NCBI GenBank assembly: GCA_903901015.1
Contig: CAIUPH010000069.1
Coordinates: 1-44,056 of the forward strand
DNA length: 44,056 bases
From: Candidatus Bathyarchaeota archaeon
GTDB lineage: Archaea > Thermoproteota > Bathyarchaeia > Bathyarchaeales > Bathycorpusculaceae
Reading direction: 5' to 3'
Part shown: positions 7,620-17,100 of the stretch, one piece after another
Position numbering within the stretch: position 1 is the first letter of the stretch
Layout: each line of letters opens with the position of its first letter
Notes under the pieces: generated by a model
What the model was told of the DNA's origin: nothing
The model's database searches: none
The model's input: only the letters and a program-made list of their open reading frames with translations
Program-made: the position numbers and the translations under genes

Positions 7620-9449
7620 GTGCCCTTCAAAAGAGTCTTGCTTGTGAAGCCTTCGGGCAGGAAAGGTTTGAGCTTTGCTTTCGATTTGATACCTATCGGT
7701 CTTGAGTACCTTGCGGCAAGCATCGAAGACATCGTTGAACAAGTCCACATTGTCGACATGGAACTGGATCGGAGAAGATTCCAGGAATGCTTAGATTTTT
7801 ACCATCCGGACTTAGTTGGAATTTCGTTATCCGCAACTGAACACAACGAAACTCTGGGTTTAGCAAAACTCGCCAAGCAAAGCGGGGCAGTCACGGTTAT
7901 AGGCGGCTATCACCCCACAAGTGTACCGGATTTGATGCTTTCTCACCGCCAAATAGATGTTGTCGTCCGCGGTGAAGGCGAACAGACCATGCGTGAACTT
8001 GTAGAACATGGCTCCGCTGAAAACGTGTTAGGCACTTCATACATTAAAAATGGAAAAATAATCCGTAATGAAGATAGACCAAGAATCATGGATTTAGATG
8101 CGATTCCTTTTCCAGCGCGCCACCTAAGGCAGTACCCCTACAAAAGTGCAGACCGCAAAACAAACTGCGACGTAATCATGATGTCAAGAGGCTGCAGCGG
8201 TCTTTGCAGTTTCTGCTGCGAACCCAGCATGAGCAATGGTTGCTCCAGGTGCCGGTCACCAGAAAACGTATTGAAAGAAATACTGGAAATGGCTCAATTT
8301 CACGCAAACAAACCTGTAAGCGTCATGTTTGCCGACCCCAACTTTATCGGTAACGCAAGACAAGTTGAGCGCCTCTGCGACTTGTTGATTGAAAAGGACC
8401 TGAACATAGAATTCGGCGCGTTAGTCAGAGCCGACATGATGGCGAATAACCCTCGCATAGTACGGAAAATGTGCAAGGCAGGCATCGCTAAATTTGAAAT
8501 GGGAATTGAAAGCCCCAACGTTAAAGATTTACAATCCACCAGAAAAGGCGTTGCAACCAAATTCCATAGACAGGCAGTTAAAAACATTCGTGAAAACGGC
8601 GGCAGAGCGGGAGGCACCTTCGTCATCGGTCTCCCCGATCAAACCGAAGAGGAAATCAAAGAGTTTCCTGTCTACGCTAAAGAGATTGGTTTAACGGGTG
8701 CAGCTTTTGGAGTAGCTACCCCGTTTCCAGGAACAGAATTTTATGCAGAACTCGATGAGCAAGGTTTAATTTTTGAAAGCAACTGGGACAACTTTGACGA
8801 GATGCACTCTGTCTTCAAGACTAATCATTTAACAAAAAAAACCATTGAAGAATTAGCGACTTATTGCATGGCAAAGTTCTGGAATATAGACACGTTCATA
8901 GACCATGAAATGGTCGCCCAAAAGAGAACTCTGAGAAAGAAGCCAGTGATGGAGTTCATTAAAGAGCGCTCATTAAACTTGGGGTTTATGGCAAATAACG
9001 GAAATGAACTGCAGAAAGGCAACTTTGATCAGCATATAAAGACTTTTCTTGAAGCTTACGTAGACCCCCGAGTGGAAGCCTATACTAGAAAAGTGGGAGT
9101 CCACGAGGCAATAGAGATTACAAAGTTTCTGCGAGTTCTTGGCTCACAAAAGATTCAATGCACATTAAAACTTGACGACACCACCATTAGTTTCGTGTTC
9201 AAAACAACCAGCAAGAGCGTTAATTACATAAGCGTCAAGTATGGAAGAGAAGAGGATTCTACAATCAACTTGGACGTAGACCTGAACTGGCTAGCTAAAC
9301 CCTCTGCTTCAAACTGGATTAAGACACCCGCCTACTTATTCAAAAATAATTTAAGTCCCAAGAAATTATGGAACACTTTCAGGCTTTTTGTTGCTGTAGG
9401 CACAGAGGTCGTGGCTTCGAATCTATCAACAGCCAACTCTCAAAAATGA
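7620..9449 (+). CDS. B12-binding-domain radical SAM protein
   Basis: A 609-residue enzyme. Residues 1-140 are a Rossmann-type cobalamin-binding domain (VLLVKPSG, VDMELD, VGISLSAT, VIGGYHPT, VVVRGEGE) that lacks the DxHxxG lower-ligand motif, as is usual in this class. The radical SAM core follows with C192-x3-C196-x2-C199 (GCSGLCSFC) for the 4Fe-4S cluster, then FADPNFIG, FEMGIESP and TFVIGLPDQTEEE strands. Residues 420-609 are an extra domain with an alpha/beta end that resembles a small lipid-binding (SCP2-like) fold only weakly. Family members include methyl-transferring and lipid-modifying enzymes; the substrate here is not known. The start is GTG at 7620. The gene stands alone between 7352-7619, where I see no other gene, and a convergent receiver-domain gene. 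Confidence 0.82.
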   Translation: MPFKRVLLVKPSGRKGLSFAFDLIPIGLEYLAASIEDIVEQVHIVDMELDRRRFQECLDFYHPDLVGISLSATEHNETLGLAKLAKQSGAVTVIGGYHPTSVPDLMLSHRQIDVVVRGEGEQTMRELVEHGSAENVLGTSYIKNGKIIRNEDRPRIMDLDAIPFPARHLRQYPYKSADRKTNCDVIMMSRGCSGLCSFCCEPSMSNGCSRCRSPENVLKEILEMAQFHANKPVSVMFADPNFIGNARQVERLCDLLIEKDLNIEFGALVRADMMANNPRIVRKMCKAGIAKFEMGIESPNVKDLQSTRKGVATKFHRQAVKNIRENGGRAGGTFVIGLPDQTEEEIKEFPVYAKEIGLTGAAFGVATPFPGTEFYAELDEQGLIFESNWDNFDEMHSVFKTNHLTKKTIEELATYCMAKFWNIDTFIDHEMVAQKRTLRKKPVMEFIKERSLNLGFMANNGNELQKGNFDQHIKTFLEAYVDPRVEAYTRKVGVHEAIEITKFLRVLGSQKIQCTLKLDDTTISFVFKTTSKSVNYISVKYGREEDSTINLDVDLNWLAKPSASNWIKTPAYLFKNNLSPKKLWNTFRLFVAVGTEVVASNLSTANSQK

Positions 9450-9462
9450 TTAACTCAGCGGT

Positions 9463-9849
9463 TCAGTTTCCAGCTTCATTTTTTAAAATTATCCTTTCTC
9501 GCACGGCAGCTATGAGTTCTGCTGGCTGGACAGGTTTAACTAAAAAGTCGTCTGCGCCGAAGTCAGCGGCTTTTTTCCCGACTTCTTCACTGGAGAATCC
9601 TGTGACGATAATCTTGATGGTTTCAGGGTCATCTGCCATCTTGAGAAGAACCTCGGTTCCATCCATATCTGGAAACCTGAAATCAACCAAACACACTTCG
9701 AATTTTCCTTTTTTAAATTTTTCAAGGGCAGACTTTCCCGTCTCAGCCGTTTCAACCTTGTAGCCTTCCCGCTCTAGAATACCTTTAAAACCCCTCAAAA
9801 TAGTTACGTCGTCATCCACTACAAGAATCCGTGTTTTGCCCGGGCTCAT
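9463..9849 (-). CDS. Stand-alone response regulator receiver domain
   Basis: A 128-residue CheY-like protein with nothing after the receiver domain. The acidic pocket D12-D14 (VVDDD), phosphoacceptor D56 (CLVDFRFPDMDG), switch threonine T83 (IVTG) and conserved K105 (LVKPVQPAEL) are all present, so it should be phosphorylated by a histidine kinase. No kinase gene or output domain lies within the window, so its partner is encoded elsewhere. Stand-alone receivers in archaea act in chemotaxis, phosphorelays or by binding other proteins. It is convergent with the B12 radical SAM gene, with 13 bases between the stops. Confidence 0.88.
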   Translation of the reverse strand: MSPGKTRILVVDDDVTILRGFKGILEREGYKVETAETGKSALEKFKKGKFEVCLVDFRFPDMDGTEVLLKMADDPETIKIIVTGFSSEEVGKKAADFGADDFLVKPVQPAELIAAVRERIILKNEAGN

Positions 9850-10128
9850 CTAACTCCTCCAATAGAAGATTGCAGATTCAAAAAATGTGCTTTACGGTAG
9901 ACCACTGGAAATTGCAAACTCAAGAACTCCAAACATAAAACAAGAAATTAACTTAACCACCAAGAAAATCTGTTAGATTTCTCGATAATCGCATCAAGAA
10001 AAATTCTCACAGATACATTTTAAAGGTATGTGGCTGGCTAAACACAGCAACAAGTAGGGATTGCTTAAAACTTTGTCAGGTCTAACTGATCCTTATCTGT
10101 ACTCTAAACGGGTATCACAGGCAATACT

Positions 10129-11154
10129 TTGGGAAAACTTTTATTCGATACCAATCAACATCTCAGTATGGTAAGAGTTCTCAGCGGTCCAGAGTTATAC
10201 GAAACTATCCTTCAGAAATCACTGGGTGCAAAAGAGATGCTGTGGGTATGTTCGCCAGCCGTTGCTTTAGGCGCCCACAAAGTTTTTTCTCAAGAAATCC
10301 TAAAAAAACCTCCAGCTGACATCCGCTTTATCTTTGGATTAAATGATTTTGCAGTAAAAGCGGGTGAAGTCAATCCTTTTGAAATCCAGTACCTCCTGGA
10401 GCATTTCAAGGGTATCAGCATCAAATCTCACGAGAATTTTCATTCAAACATCTACATTTTCGATAACTCCGCGTTAATAACGTCGGCCACCCTAACAGAA
10501 GCCGCGTTTGAAAGCAACGTTGAAGTGGGAGTTCTGCTCGAAGAACCCGATGCAGAAAACGTAAAAAACTTCTTTATTCAAAACCTTTGGAACACCGCAA
10601 AGCCGTTGAGTGAATTAAAAAAGTATAAGCTGATGTGGAATTTAGCCCAGAAAAACACAAAAAAAGTTACCCCAAAAAAAATTAAGCCCCACACAGAAAT
10701 CAAAGATTGGACCAACACCTACATCAACACGTGGTACATCGGGGTTTTCAAATGGATATCTAAAAAATCTATACACAAAATAAAGAAGGAAACGAGTTGG
10801 CGAAGTGACCTCTCGGTGCTGGGGGATGTCGGCTACCAAGCGTTCATGCATCTTAAACTTGGCGACTATGTGTATTTAGCTGACTTTAGCAAGCGTGGCA
10901 AAATCGAGGTTTCATTGGTCCGCATAACTGATAAGGCTAAAGTGGAAACTGACGAGGGAGACCTTCACTGCGCCTATGAAGCAGAAAAAACTTATTCGCT
11001 GGATAGGGAACGATTTTATGAATTGCTAAAGAACGCGAATATCAAATCTAAAGCTGAAGCGGTACTTAACGATGAGCAACTAAAGCAGGTTGTTGACGTT
11101 GTTTCTTCGATCAAGCGGAAAAGGAAAAACAAAGCTAAGAAACCTAAAAGCTAA
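10129..11154 (+). CDS. Degenerate phospholipase-D-like protein with extra C-terminal domain
   Basis: A 341-residue protein. Residues 15-160 look like a phospholipase-D-type fold, as also seen in TrmB-family regulators: GPELYETILQKSLGAKEMLWV, then FHSNIYIFDNSALITSATLTEAAFESNVEVGVLL. The HKD motif is altered to H105-x-N107-x4-D112, so hydrolase activity is doubtful and a binding role is more likely. A basic linker (about 170-195) leads to a second domain (197-320) containing WYIGVFKWISKKSIHKIKKETSW and a GDYVYLADF strand, somewhat like EVE/PUA-type folds. The tail is Lys-rich. The start is uncertain: TTG at 10129, or ATG at 10168. A TATA-like GCTTAAAAC lies near 10062. Stand-alone gene of unknown function. 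Confidence 0.55.
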   Translation: MGKLLFDTNQHLSMVRVLSGPELYETILQKSLGAKEMLWVCSPAVALGAHKVFSQEILKKPPADIRFIFGLNDFAVKAGEVNPFEIQYLLEHFKGISIKSHENFHSNIYIFDNSALITSATLTEAAFESNVEVGVLLEEPDAENVKNFFIQNLWNTAKPLSELKKYKLMWNLAQKNTKKVTPKKIKPHTEIKDWTNTYINTWYIGVFKWISKKSIHKIKKETSWRSDLSVLGDVGYQAFMHLKLGDYVYLADFSKRGKIEVSLVRITDKAKVETDEGDLHCAYEAEKTYSLDRERFYELLKNANIKSKAEAVLNDEQLKQVVDVVSSIKRKRKNKAKKPKS

Positions 11155-11262
11155 GTTGCGTTCTTGAATGGAAGGCAGTCGCCAATTTTCAGTAAACCTG
11201 TATTGAGACTAAAAGTCAACCGTCACATATAGTTTATTAAATTGTGTTCGTGAATTCTCAGA

Positions 11263-11910
11263 ATGCACCCCCAAGACAAAAACACACCTGCAAACGACCA
11301 CTGGAGCCAATATAGATGCCCCACCGGTGTTTTGGGCAGAGAAGTTGCTTTAAGCATGAACAAGGGACATTGGAACCTGACTACTTGGGGACTAAAACAG
11401 GTCAACGTCAAAACTGATTTTATAATTTTGGATGTTGGTTGTGGAGGAGGCAAAACCATAAGCCGCCTCGCACGGCGGGCAGGTCACGGCAAAGTGTATG
11501 GTTTAGATCAATCTTTGGATATGGTTGATTATTCAAGACAAATCAACAGAAAACTCGTCGCCAAAAACCGTGTGGAAATTGTCCACGGCTCAGTTGAAAA
11601 AACGGGTTTCAAAAGCGAATTCTTTGATTTGGTAACAGCAGTTGAAACTTACTATTTCTGGCCAAACCTTGCAGATAGCTTCCGAGAGATAAAACGTGTC
11701 CTAAAGAAGGGAGGTTACCTGCTTATCATAAATGAAATGGTCAAAGATGGGTCGTACGAAGTGGAGAACGCTGAGTTAATTGCTAAAACGCAGGTGCATC
11801 TTATGGCTTTAGAGGAGTTACGGAAGACTTTGCTTTCTGCAGACTATAGAAACGTAGAGATTTGTAAGAAGAGAAAATCTGATTGGAATGCGATTCTTGC
11901 TCAGAAATAA
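11263..11910 (+). CDS. Class I SAM-dependent methyltransferase
   Basis: A 215-residue protein with the Methyltransf_11/UbiE-type layout. Motif I is ILDVGCGGGKTISRLA (residues 55-70), the acidic end of strand beta2 is VYGLDQSLDMVDYS, motif II/III is FDLVTAVETYYFWPNL, and KRVLKKGGYLLIINEM follows. No membrane segment is seen. The substrate (small molecule, lipid or quinone) cannot be told from sequence. A TATA-like TTTATTAAAT at about 11230-11240 sits some 25-30 bases before the ATG, pointing to a leaderless transcript. Confidence 0.82.
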   Translation: MHPQDKNTPANDHWSQYRCPTGVLGREVALSMNKGHWNLTTWGLKQVNVKTDFIILDVGCGGGKTISRLARRAGHGKVYGLDQSLDMVDYSRQINRKLVAKNRVEIVHGSVEKTGFKSEFFDLVTAVETYYFWPNLADSFREIKRVLKKGGYLLIINEMVKDGSYEVENAELIAKTQVHLMALEELRKTLLSADYRNVEICKKRKSDWNAILAQK

Positions 11911-11970
11911 CAGTATTTTATGTTTTTGCGAATCAACGGAGGCAGAGGGTTAACATAGAAACGTTAATAA

Positions 11971-12654
11971 CCCATTTTACCGTTTATTGATAGTGGAGTT
12001 ATCTTTCTGTCAAGTCCAATCGATATCGTTCTTTGTTTCCATAATGCGTTTCGGCGGGACATATCTGAGATTGATTCCTCAGCCCTGGACATTGCACGAA
12101 GCGGTGGTGACATGTCACCTGTTTTGGATCGGCTGCATGTTATGGATGAAATTTTGGATTACCACGCTCAGGGTGAGGAAGCAGCAGTCTTTCCCGCCGT
12201 CGACCGCCTTGCGCCCCTTGTAACCAGGGCATACTTGATGGATCATCGGGAACTCGACAGGATGGTTGACACCTTGGAAACGATGCACCTGCAAAAATCA
12301 CCCGACCCTCTTCTCGCAGCAAGAGCCACGGCGGTTCTAAACTCGCACCTGCGGATTCACCTTGACAAAGAAGACGCTCATCTTTACCCTATTCTAAGGG
12401 AGAAAACAACGGTCAGCCAGCAGGTGACAATCGTCGGAGTCATGTCGAGTAAAATCCCTCCTGACCGGTTTCCTGCAGCGGTTAAGTGGTTGTTTCCTCT
12501 GCTTAGTCTCAGTGACCAGTTGGTCGTTACGAAGGGCTGGATGACGCTTATGCCTCCGCAAGTGTTTGCAAAGGTCAAACCGCTGATAGAAACTACTGTT
12601 GCTGAAAACTGGGATCTGATTATTCAACGAATCCCAGAATTGAATGTAAAATGA
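11971..12654 (+). CDS. Hemerythrin-domain protein; start codon unclear
   Basis: This encodes a hemerythrin HHE-type four-helix protein that binds a di-iron centre. Iron-ligand motifs appear in order: the first-helix His (IVLCFHNAFRRDI), H-x3-E in LDYHAQGEEAAVFP, MDHRELDRM, and H-x3-E in LRIHLDKEDAHLYP. The C-terminal 65 residues form a helical extension. The first ATG in frame (12112) lies after the first helix, yet the frame upstream (from about 12010, SPIDIVLCFHNAF) is clearly part of the domain. Between the stop at 11968 and 12111 there is no ATG, GTG or TTG in frame. A TTG at 11987 and a GTG at 11993 lie in another frame. Either a rare start codon is used or the extreme 5' end carries a frameshift or sequencing error. 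Confidence 0.72.
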   Translation, partial: PILPFIDSGVIFLSSPIDIVLCFHNAFRRDISEIDSSALDIARSGGDMSPVLDRLHVMDEILDYHAQGEEAAVFPAVDRLAPLVTRAYLMDHRELDRMVDTLETMHLQKSPDPLLAARATAVLNSHLRIHLDKEDAHLYPILREKTTVSQQVTIVGVMSSKIPPDRFPAAVKWLFPLLSLSDQLVVTKGWMTLMPPQVFAKVKPLIETTVAENWDLIIQRIPELNVK

Positions 12655-13008
12655 GCGTTTACGCTCTCCCATGCCTCAAATTAGGGAAAAAATTGTTGAA
12701 ACTGACTGGTTTAAAGTGAGAAAAAGATTTTCATTAAAAAAGGTCCGCTTTAGATAGCGGTTTACTGGTTCATTTTGTTATTAGCTGTCTACTAGATGGG
12801 CTGTGCCGTCTGGGCAGAAGACTTTTTCGCCTAGCGAGACTTATGCAAAGCAGTATTTGCAATCGTGAAGCTGTCTTTCGCATCAGTCATAATCACGGGA
12901 TAATATTTTTATTATTTCACCTTAATATGACACGTGTCATAACAGACTTATACACATTTCAAACAGATTTCCCCAAAATCACGATGCCAAAGGGCGAAGA
13001 AAAGAAAA
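12655..13008. other. Intergenic region between hemerythrin and TFB genes
   Basis: This stretch of about 350 bases lies between two convergent genes. Near 12655-12672 a GAGCGTTTACGCTC hairpin directly follows the hemerythrin stop and may act in termination. At 12781-12890 (minus strand) there is a possible decayed microgene, listed separately. The remainder is AT-rich, with no protein-like frame and no recognised RNA. Confidence 0.5.
12781..12890 (-). pseudogene. Possible frameshifted microgene
   Basis: On the minus strand an ATG at 12890 opens MTDAKDSFTIANTALHK and stops at 12831. In another frame, running to a stop at 12781, the sequence VSLGEKVFCPDGTAHLVDS reads like the C-terminus of a small protein. 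An AT-rich, TATA-like stretch (AAAAATATTA) lies about 20 bases upstream of the ATG. One frameshift near 12840 would join them into a protein of roughly 37 residues. It could equally be chance. Confidence 0.2.
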
Positions 13009-13983
13009 CTAAAAAGAGGCTCTTTGATCGGGGATTTCGAGTTTTAACTGCTTCTTTAATGCTTTGTACCTGTTTCTAACCGTGACTTCTGTGACTCCAG
13101 CTGCTTCCGCGATGTCTTTTTGCGTTATCTTCTCGCTGTTCTGCAGACAAGCTATGTAGAGTGCAGCTGCCGCCATGCCCATGGGGTCTTTTCCCGCTGC
13201 AAACCGTTTTTGCCTAGCTTCCCTTAGGATTTGGATGGCTGTGCCCTGTGTTTTGCCTGACACTCCGTTTTTCTCTGCAATTTTTGAAACATACGTCAAC
13301 GGATCGGCAATCGGCATGTGAAAATCGAGTTCTCTTAGCAGCAGCCTGTAGCACCTTGCAACATCTTTCTTGTCGACTAAACTGGCTTCAGCGATTTCAC
13401 GCAGCGTACGAGGTGTCCCGCTTCCACGGCAAGCAGCATACAACGCAGCAGCAGCGATGGCGGCGATTGATCTTCCGCGGACCAATCCTTTGTCGAGTGC
13501 TTTTCGGTAGACGACGGCGGCTTTTTCTTTGATTGGCGGTGAAATGTTTACTTTACCTGACAAGCGGTCAAGTTCACTCATGGCTTGAGCGAGGTTTCGG
13601 TCGCTGGATGAGTGAACGCGGCTTCGAATTTGCCACTTGCGCAGACGCCACATTTGAAGTCTAGTGGATAATGGCAGCTTTCTTCCGAACGCGTCTCTGT
13701 CCACTTGGCTGATGGTTGTAGATAATCCTTTATCATGAATTGAATACGATGTTGGCATGCCGACGCGGCTTCTAGAAGCCTTCTCCTGCTGAGTAAACGC
13801 GCGCCATTCTGGACCCTTATCTAGCATCTGCTCGTATAAGACAAGGCCGCAGTCGCCACAGATGGTTTCGCCTGAATCGTAGTCGTGGACGAGATTTTTG
13901 CTTGAACATTCAGGGCAAACTTCAGCTAAACGCTGATGCGCTTTCGGGGCATCCTTAGTTACATTAACTTGGGTTATACTCAT
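13009..13983 (-). CDS. tfb: Transcription initiation factor B (TFB)
   Basis: A 324-residue archaeal TFIIB homologue that bridges TBP, the BRE element and RNA polymerase at promoters. The N-terminal zinc ribbon has C23, C26, C42 and C45. The following B-reader/linker region includes GPEWRAFTQQEKASRSRVGMP. Two cyclin-like repeats come next, about 120-205 and 215-305, each with the AAALYAACR or AAALYIACL helix. The C-terminal repeat ends in a recognition helix TEVTVRNRYKALKKQL that reads the BRE. All expected parts are intact. Archaea often encode several TFBs; only one is seen here. The gene is single and lies downstream of the large helicase gene on the same strand, separated by 182 bases. Confidence 0.96.
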   Translation of the reverse strand: MSITQVNVTKDAPKAHQRLAEVCPECSSKNLVHDYDSGETICGDCGLVLYEQMLDKGPEWRAFTQQEKASRSRVGMPTSYSIHDKGLSTTISQVDRDAFGRKLPLSTRLQMWRLRKWQIRSRVHSSSDRNLAQAMSELDRLSGKVNISPPIKEKAAVVYRKALDKGLVRGRSIAAIAAAALYAACRGSGTPRTLREIAEASLVDKKDVARCYRLLLRELDFHMPIADPLTYVSKIAEKNGVSGKTQGTAIQILREARQKRFAAGKDPMGMAAAALYIACLQNSEKITQKDIAEAAGVTEVTVRNRYKALKKQLKLEIPDQRASF

Positions 13984-14165
13984 TTTTTATCTACTCCATT
14001 TATTTTGCCCAGAGCGTCACTAAATCGTAAAATCCCGATTCAAGGTTAAAAAAGTAATAATGCGATCCGCGCAATCTAATTAGAGGAATGGAGGTAGTTA
14101 TTATACATGATTTGTTTTTTAGGCATTATTCAGTCATTATTTGCATAAATAGGAAAGTAGAGAAA

Positions 14166-17100
14166 CTATTTTTCAAGATCCTCCGATTTGACATAGACTT
14201 CGAGCTTTACTTGTGAAGCGGCCTGCCCGAGAAATTCCGATAGAGCCCCAGTCCACTGCGCTGTGGAGTCCGCCGTAAACCCGACCGTCTGCGAAATGCC
14301 GCGCCACAGCAGGGCTTTGTCGTAGTCTTTGGCGTCTTGGGGCATGAACTCGAAGATGGAGCGGCTGGCGATGATAACGATTTTTTTCTTCATGCGGGAG
14401 ATGGCGACGTTGATTCGGTTCAGGTTTAGCAGGAAGTCGCTTTCGCTTCGGACGTAGTCGGGGTCGCTGACGGTGGATGAGATTATGATGAAGTCTGCTT
14501 CTCCGCCCTGATAACGCTCGACAGTGTCGATTCGGGCGTTTTCGCAGCCTTCCGCAAGCATGTTCTTGAGCAAGCCTTTCTGGGCGTTATGCGGGGTAAT
14601 TACGCCTATGCCTTCGGATTTGACGTTGCGCACCAGCGCTTCCACGATTGAGGCTTCGATGAGGTTTGATTGGAAACTTTCGGCTTCATCGTGGACAATC
14701 AACACGAAAACGTTTTCGGGCGCCAGAGCAACCCCTAAACCGTCGGTCTTTGGGTTCGACGGCGCCAATGTTTGTTTCTGGTCGGAGCGGAAATCAATCT
14801 TATCCTTTTCATACACCCATTCGCGTAGAAATTCTGCGACGATTGAGTGGCATCTGTGGCTTTCGCATAGGCGCTCGGCAGGGATGTCTGCGGGGTGTTT
14901 GCAGCTGATGCGTTCGATTCCGAGGTCTTCTTGACGCAGCAACCGTAAGAAATCCATTGCTGAGAGGAATGACGCCATTTCTTCGAGGGTTCGCCGGTCT
15001 TCTTTTTCCCAGTTGTGCGCTTGAATGGGGGGCAGTTGGCGGTGGTCTCCTGCGACGAGGATTTGGCTGCTTTTGGATAGGAAGCTGCCTGAGAGGATTA
15101 GTTCGGGCAGACGCATCATGCTTGCTTCGTCGACTACGAGCAAGTCAAAGAAGCCTTCGCCCCATGGGGGTTCGGAGTCGCCGATTTTCTTCATTAAACC
15201 GTATAAACCTGGCGGGGTGAGACATAGAACCACGGGGTCCGCGCCCGAAGCACTGGGCGTCAGCGTTACCTGATTCATGAGACAGTCTGTTAGTTCCTTG
15301 ACGGCTTCTTCGTCCTCGTTGTAGTTAACGTAGGTGACGCCGTCGATGGGCTTAGCCGACGAAGTGGAACTGCTCAAAACACGGTAGATTTGGAGGTCTT
15401 TTAAGTCGTTACCGCCTTCACGGCAATACTCTTGCCAACAGCGGGCAAGTTTGCACACGAACTCATGGATGGCTTTGTGGGTGGGAGCAACCATGAGCAC
15501 CCTGCACCTTCCCTTGACTCGGTGGGCAGCGATGTGGGCTAAAACCGCCAACTGCAAAGTCTCAGTCTTCCCCGTTCCAGGCGGACCCTGCAACATAACA
15601 ATCTGCTCCGCCCCAAAAACGCGGTCGATGAAACGCTGCTGCTCAGCCTTGGGAGGAAACCGCCGTTGTTCGACCCAGCGCAAAAACGGAGCCGCCGCAT
15701 CTCTTGACAGAGCTTTATGCATGGAAGTTTCAGATTTGCCTGCTAATAATCCTGCCAGCAATCCATAGAGCACATTATTGGCAGCGTAATCGAGGCATTT
15801 TGCTGCCCTATCCGAAATTATGTCGTCTGCCAACTCGTCCAAGATGTAGATGCGCCCGGCTTCGAAGAGCTGCATGTATTTGCTTTTAGCTTTTTCAGGG
15901 TTGGTTGTCGGGAGGTTGTGCCAGGCGCTGTATTTTCTGCCCTTGCCGCTTGGCCAAGTAACCACGTTGATAGCTATCTCGCCCTTGCGGACATCGACTT
16001 TGTCAACGATTGCGCGTGCGGATTTCTCCACTTCGGAGGGCGAACGTTTCTGGGTTTCCTCAAACTGCCCCTGCTCGCCACGCCGAAGCTCAGTCACAAC
16101 CATCCAGTCGCCTGAACTTGACCCGTCTGCGCCCTTAACTCTGCAAGCGTTAGCGATGCAGTCAGCTTCAGGCAAACCGATGTCTTTGTAGACGAGTTTT
16201 CCACGGACCACGAAATCCTTCTCAAACTCCTCCACGCCAGTGCACTCAAAAATCAGCGACCGCCCCGAAGCCACCCGCTGGTAGGGAAGCAACGCGTAGT
16301 GTTGATACATTTCTTGGCGCTTGCTAAAATACTCCAAATCCAAGAATTCTCTGCAGCCGCGCTCCAGAGTCGATGCGCCCAAAGAGAACTGCGCGATTGT
16401 GGGAACAGCGATGGGTTTTTTGCCAAGCCGCCTGTTACGAATCGTTAATGAACGCTCTATGAATTCGAGAGCCATGCAGAGTTTGAGAGCCATGAGGTTT
16501 AGTTCTTCATCGGTGATTCGCTTTGTCTTTTGTGGGTAGTCACACCATTTGTGTTTTTCGAGCAAGACCTTTGTTTCATAATTTTCTAAACGTCCTTTTG
16601 CTGCCCAGAGGTACTCGATGGGTATTTGGTTGCCAAACCTTGCCCGCGCGGGGTAGTAGCCGTCTTTGTGTCCGTAGCCATCTTGGAGAAAACGGATTGT
16701 TCCATCGGGGTTTCTTTGGAAAGAAAGATAATAATTAAACAGTCCATCGCGGAAAACTATCCGTAAATCAACCGTTGAGCCGTCTTTGCGCGTTGCCAAC
16801 CAAGCTTTGTTGTTGTCAAAAAAGCATGCTTGTTCAAGGATGGGCAAAAGCCCTGTGCTGTGAAATTTAAGCGCTTTTCTATTCAGAACCTCGTCTTGAA
16901 CTATCGAGAACATTGGTTGGTCGATGGCTTGCCTTAGCCCCAAAAGGTCCCTAATCGCCATGGCGCTCATCAATGTGGGTTGACGGCGAACGGCTTCCAT
17001 AAGAACGTCGCGTTCGCCTCGGCTGAAAAAGTACAGGTGGATTGGAACCTCCGCGGGGCTACCGACTTCCACAGCAATTTTGGTTATGGCTTCAGTGAGG

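Noticed and set aside
9368-9763. Plus-strand frame opposite the receiver-domain gene
   Set aside because: It is the complement of a clear CheY-like gene and has no family features.
12843-13079. Plus-strand frame of 78 codons
   Set aside because: It runs antisense into the TFB gene and shows no protein-like pattern.
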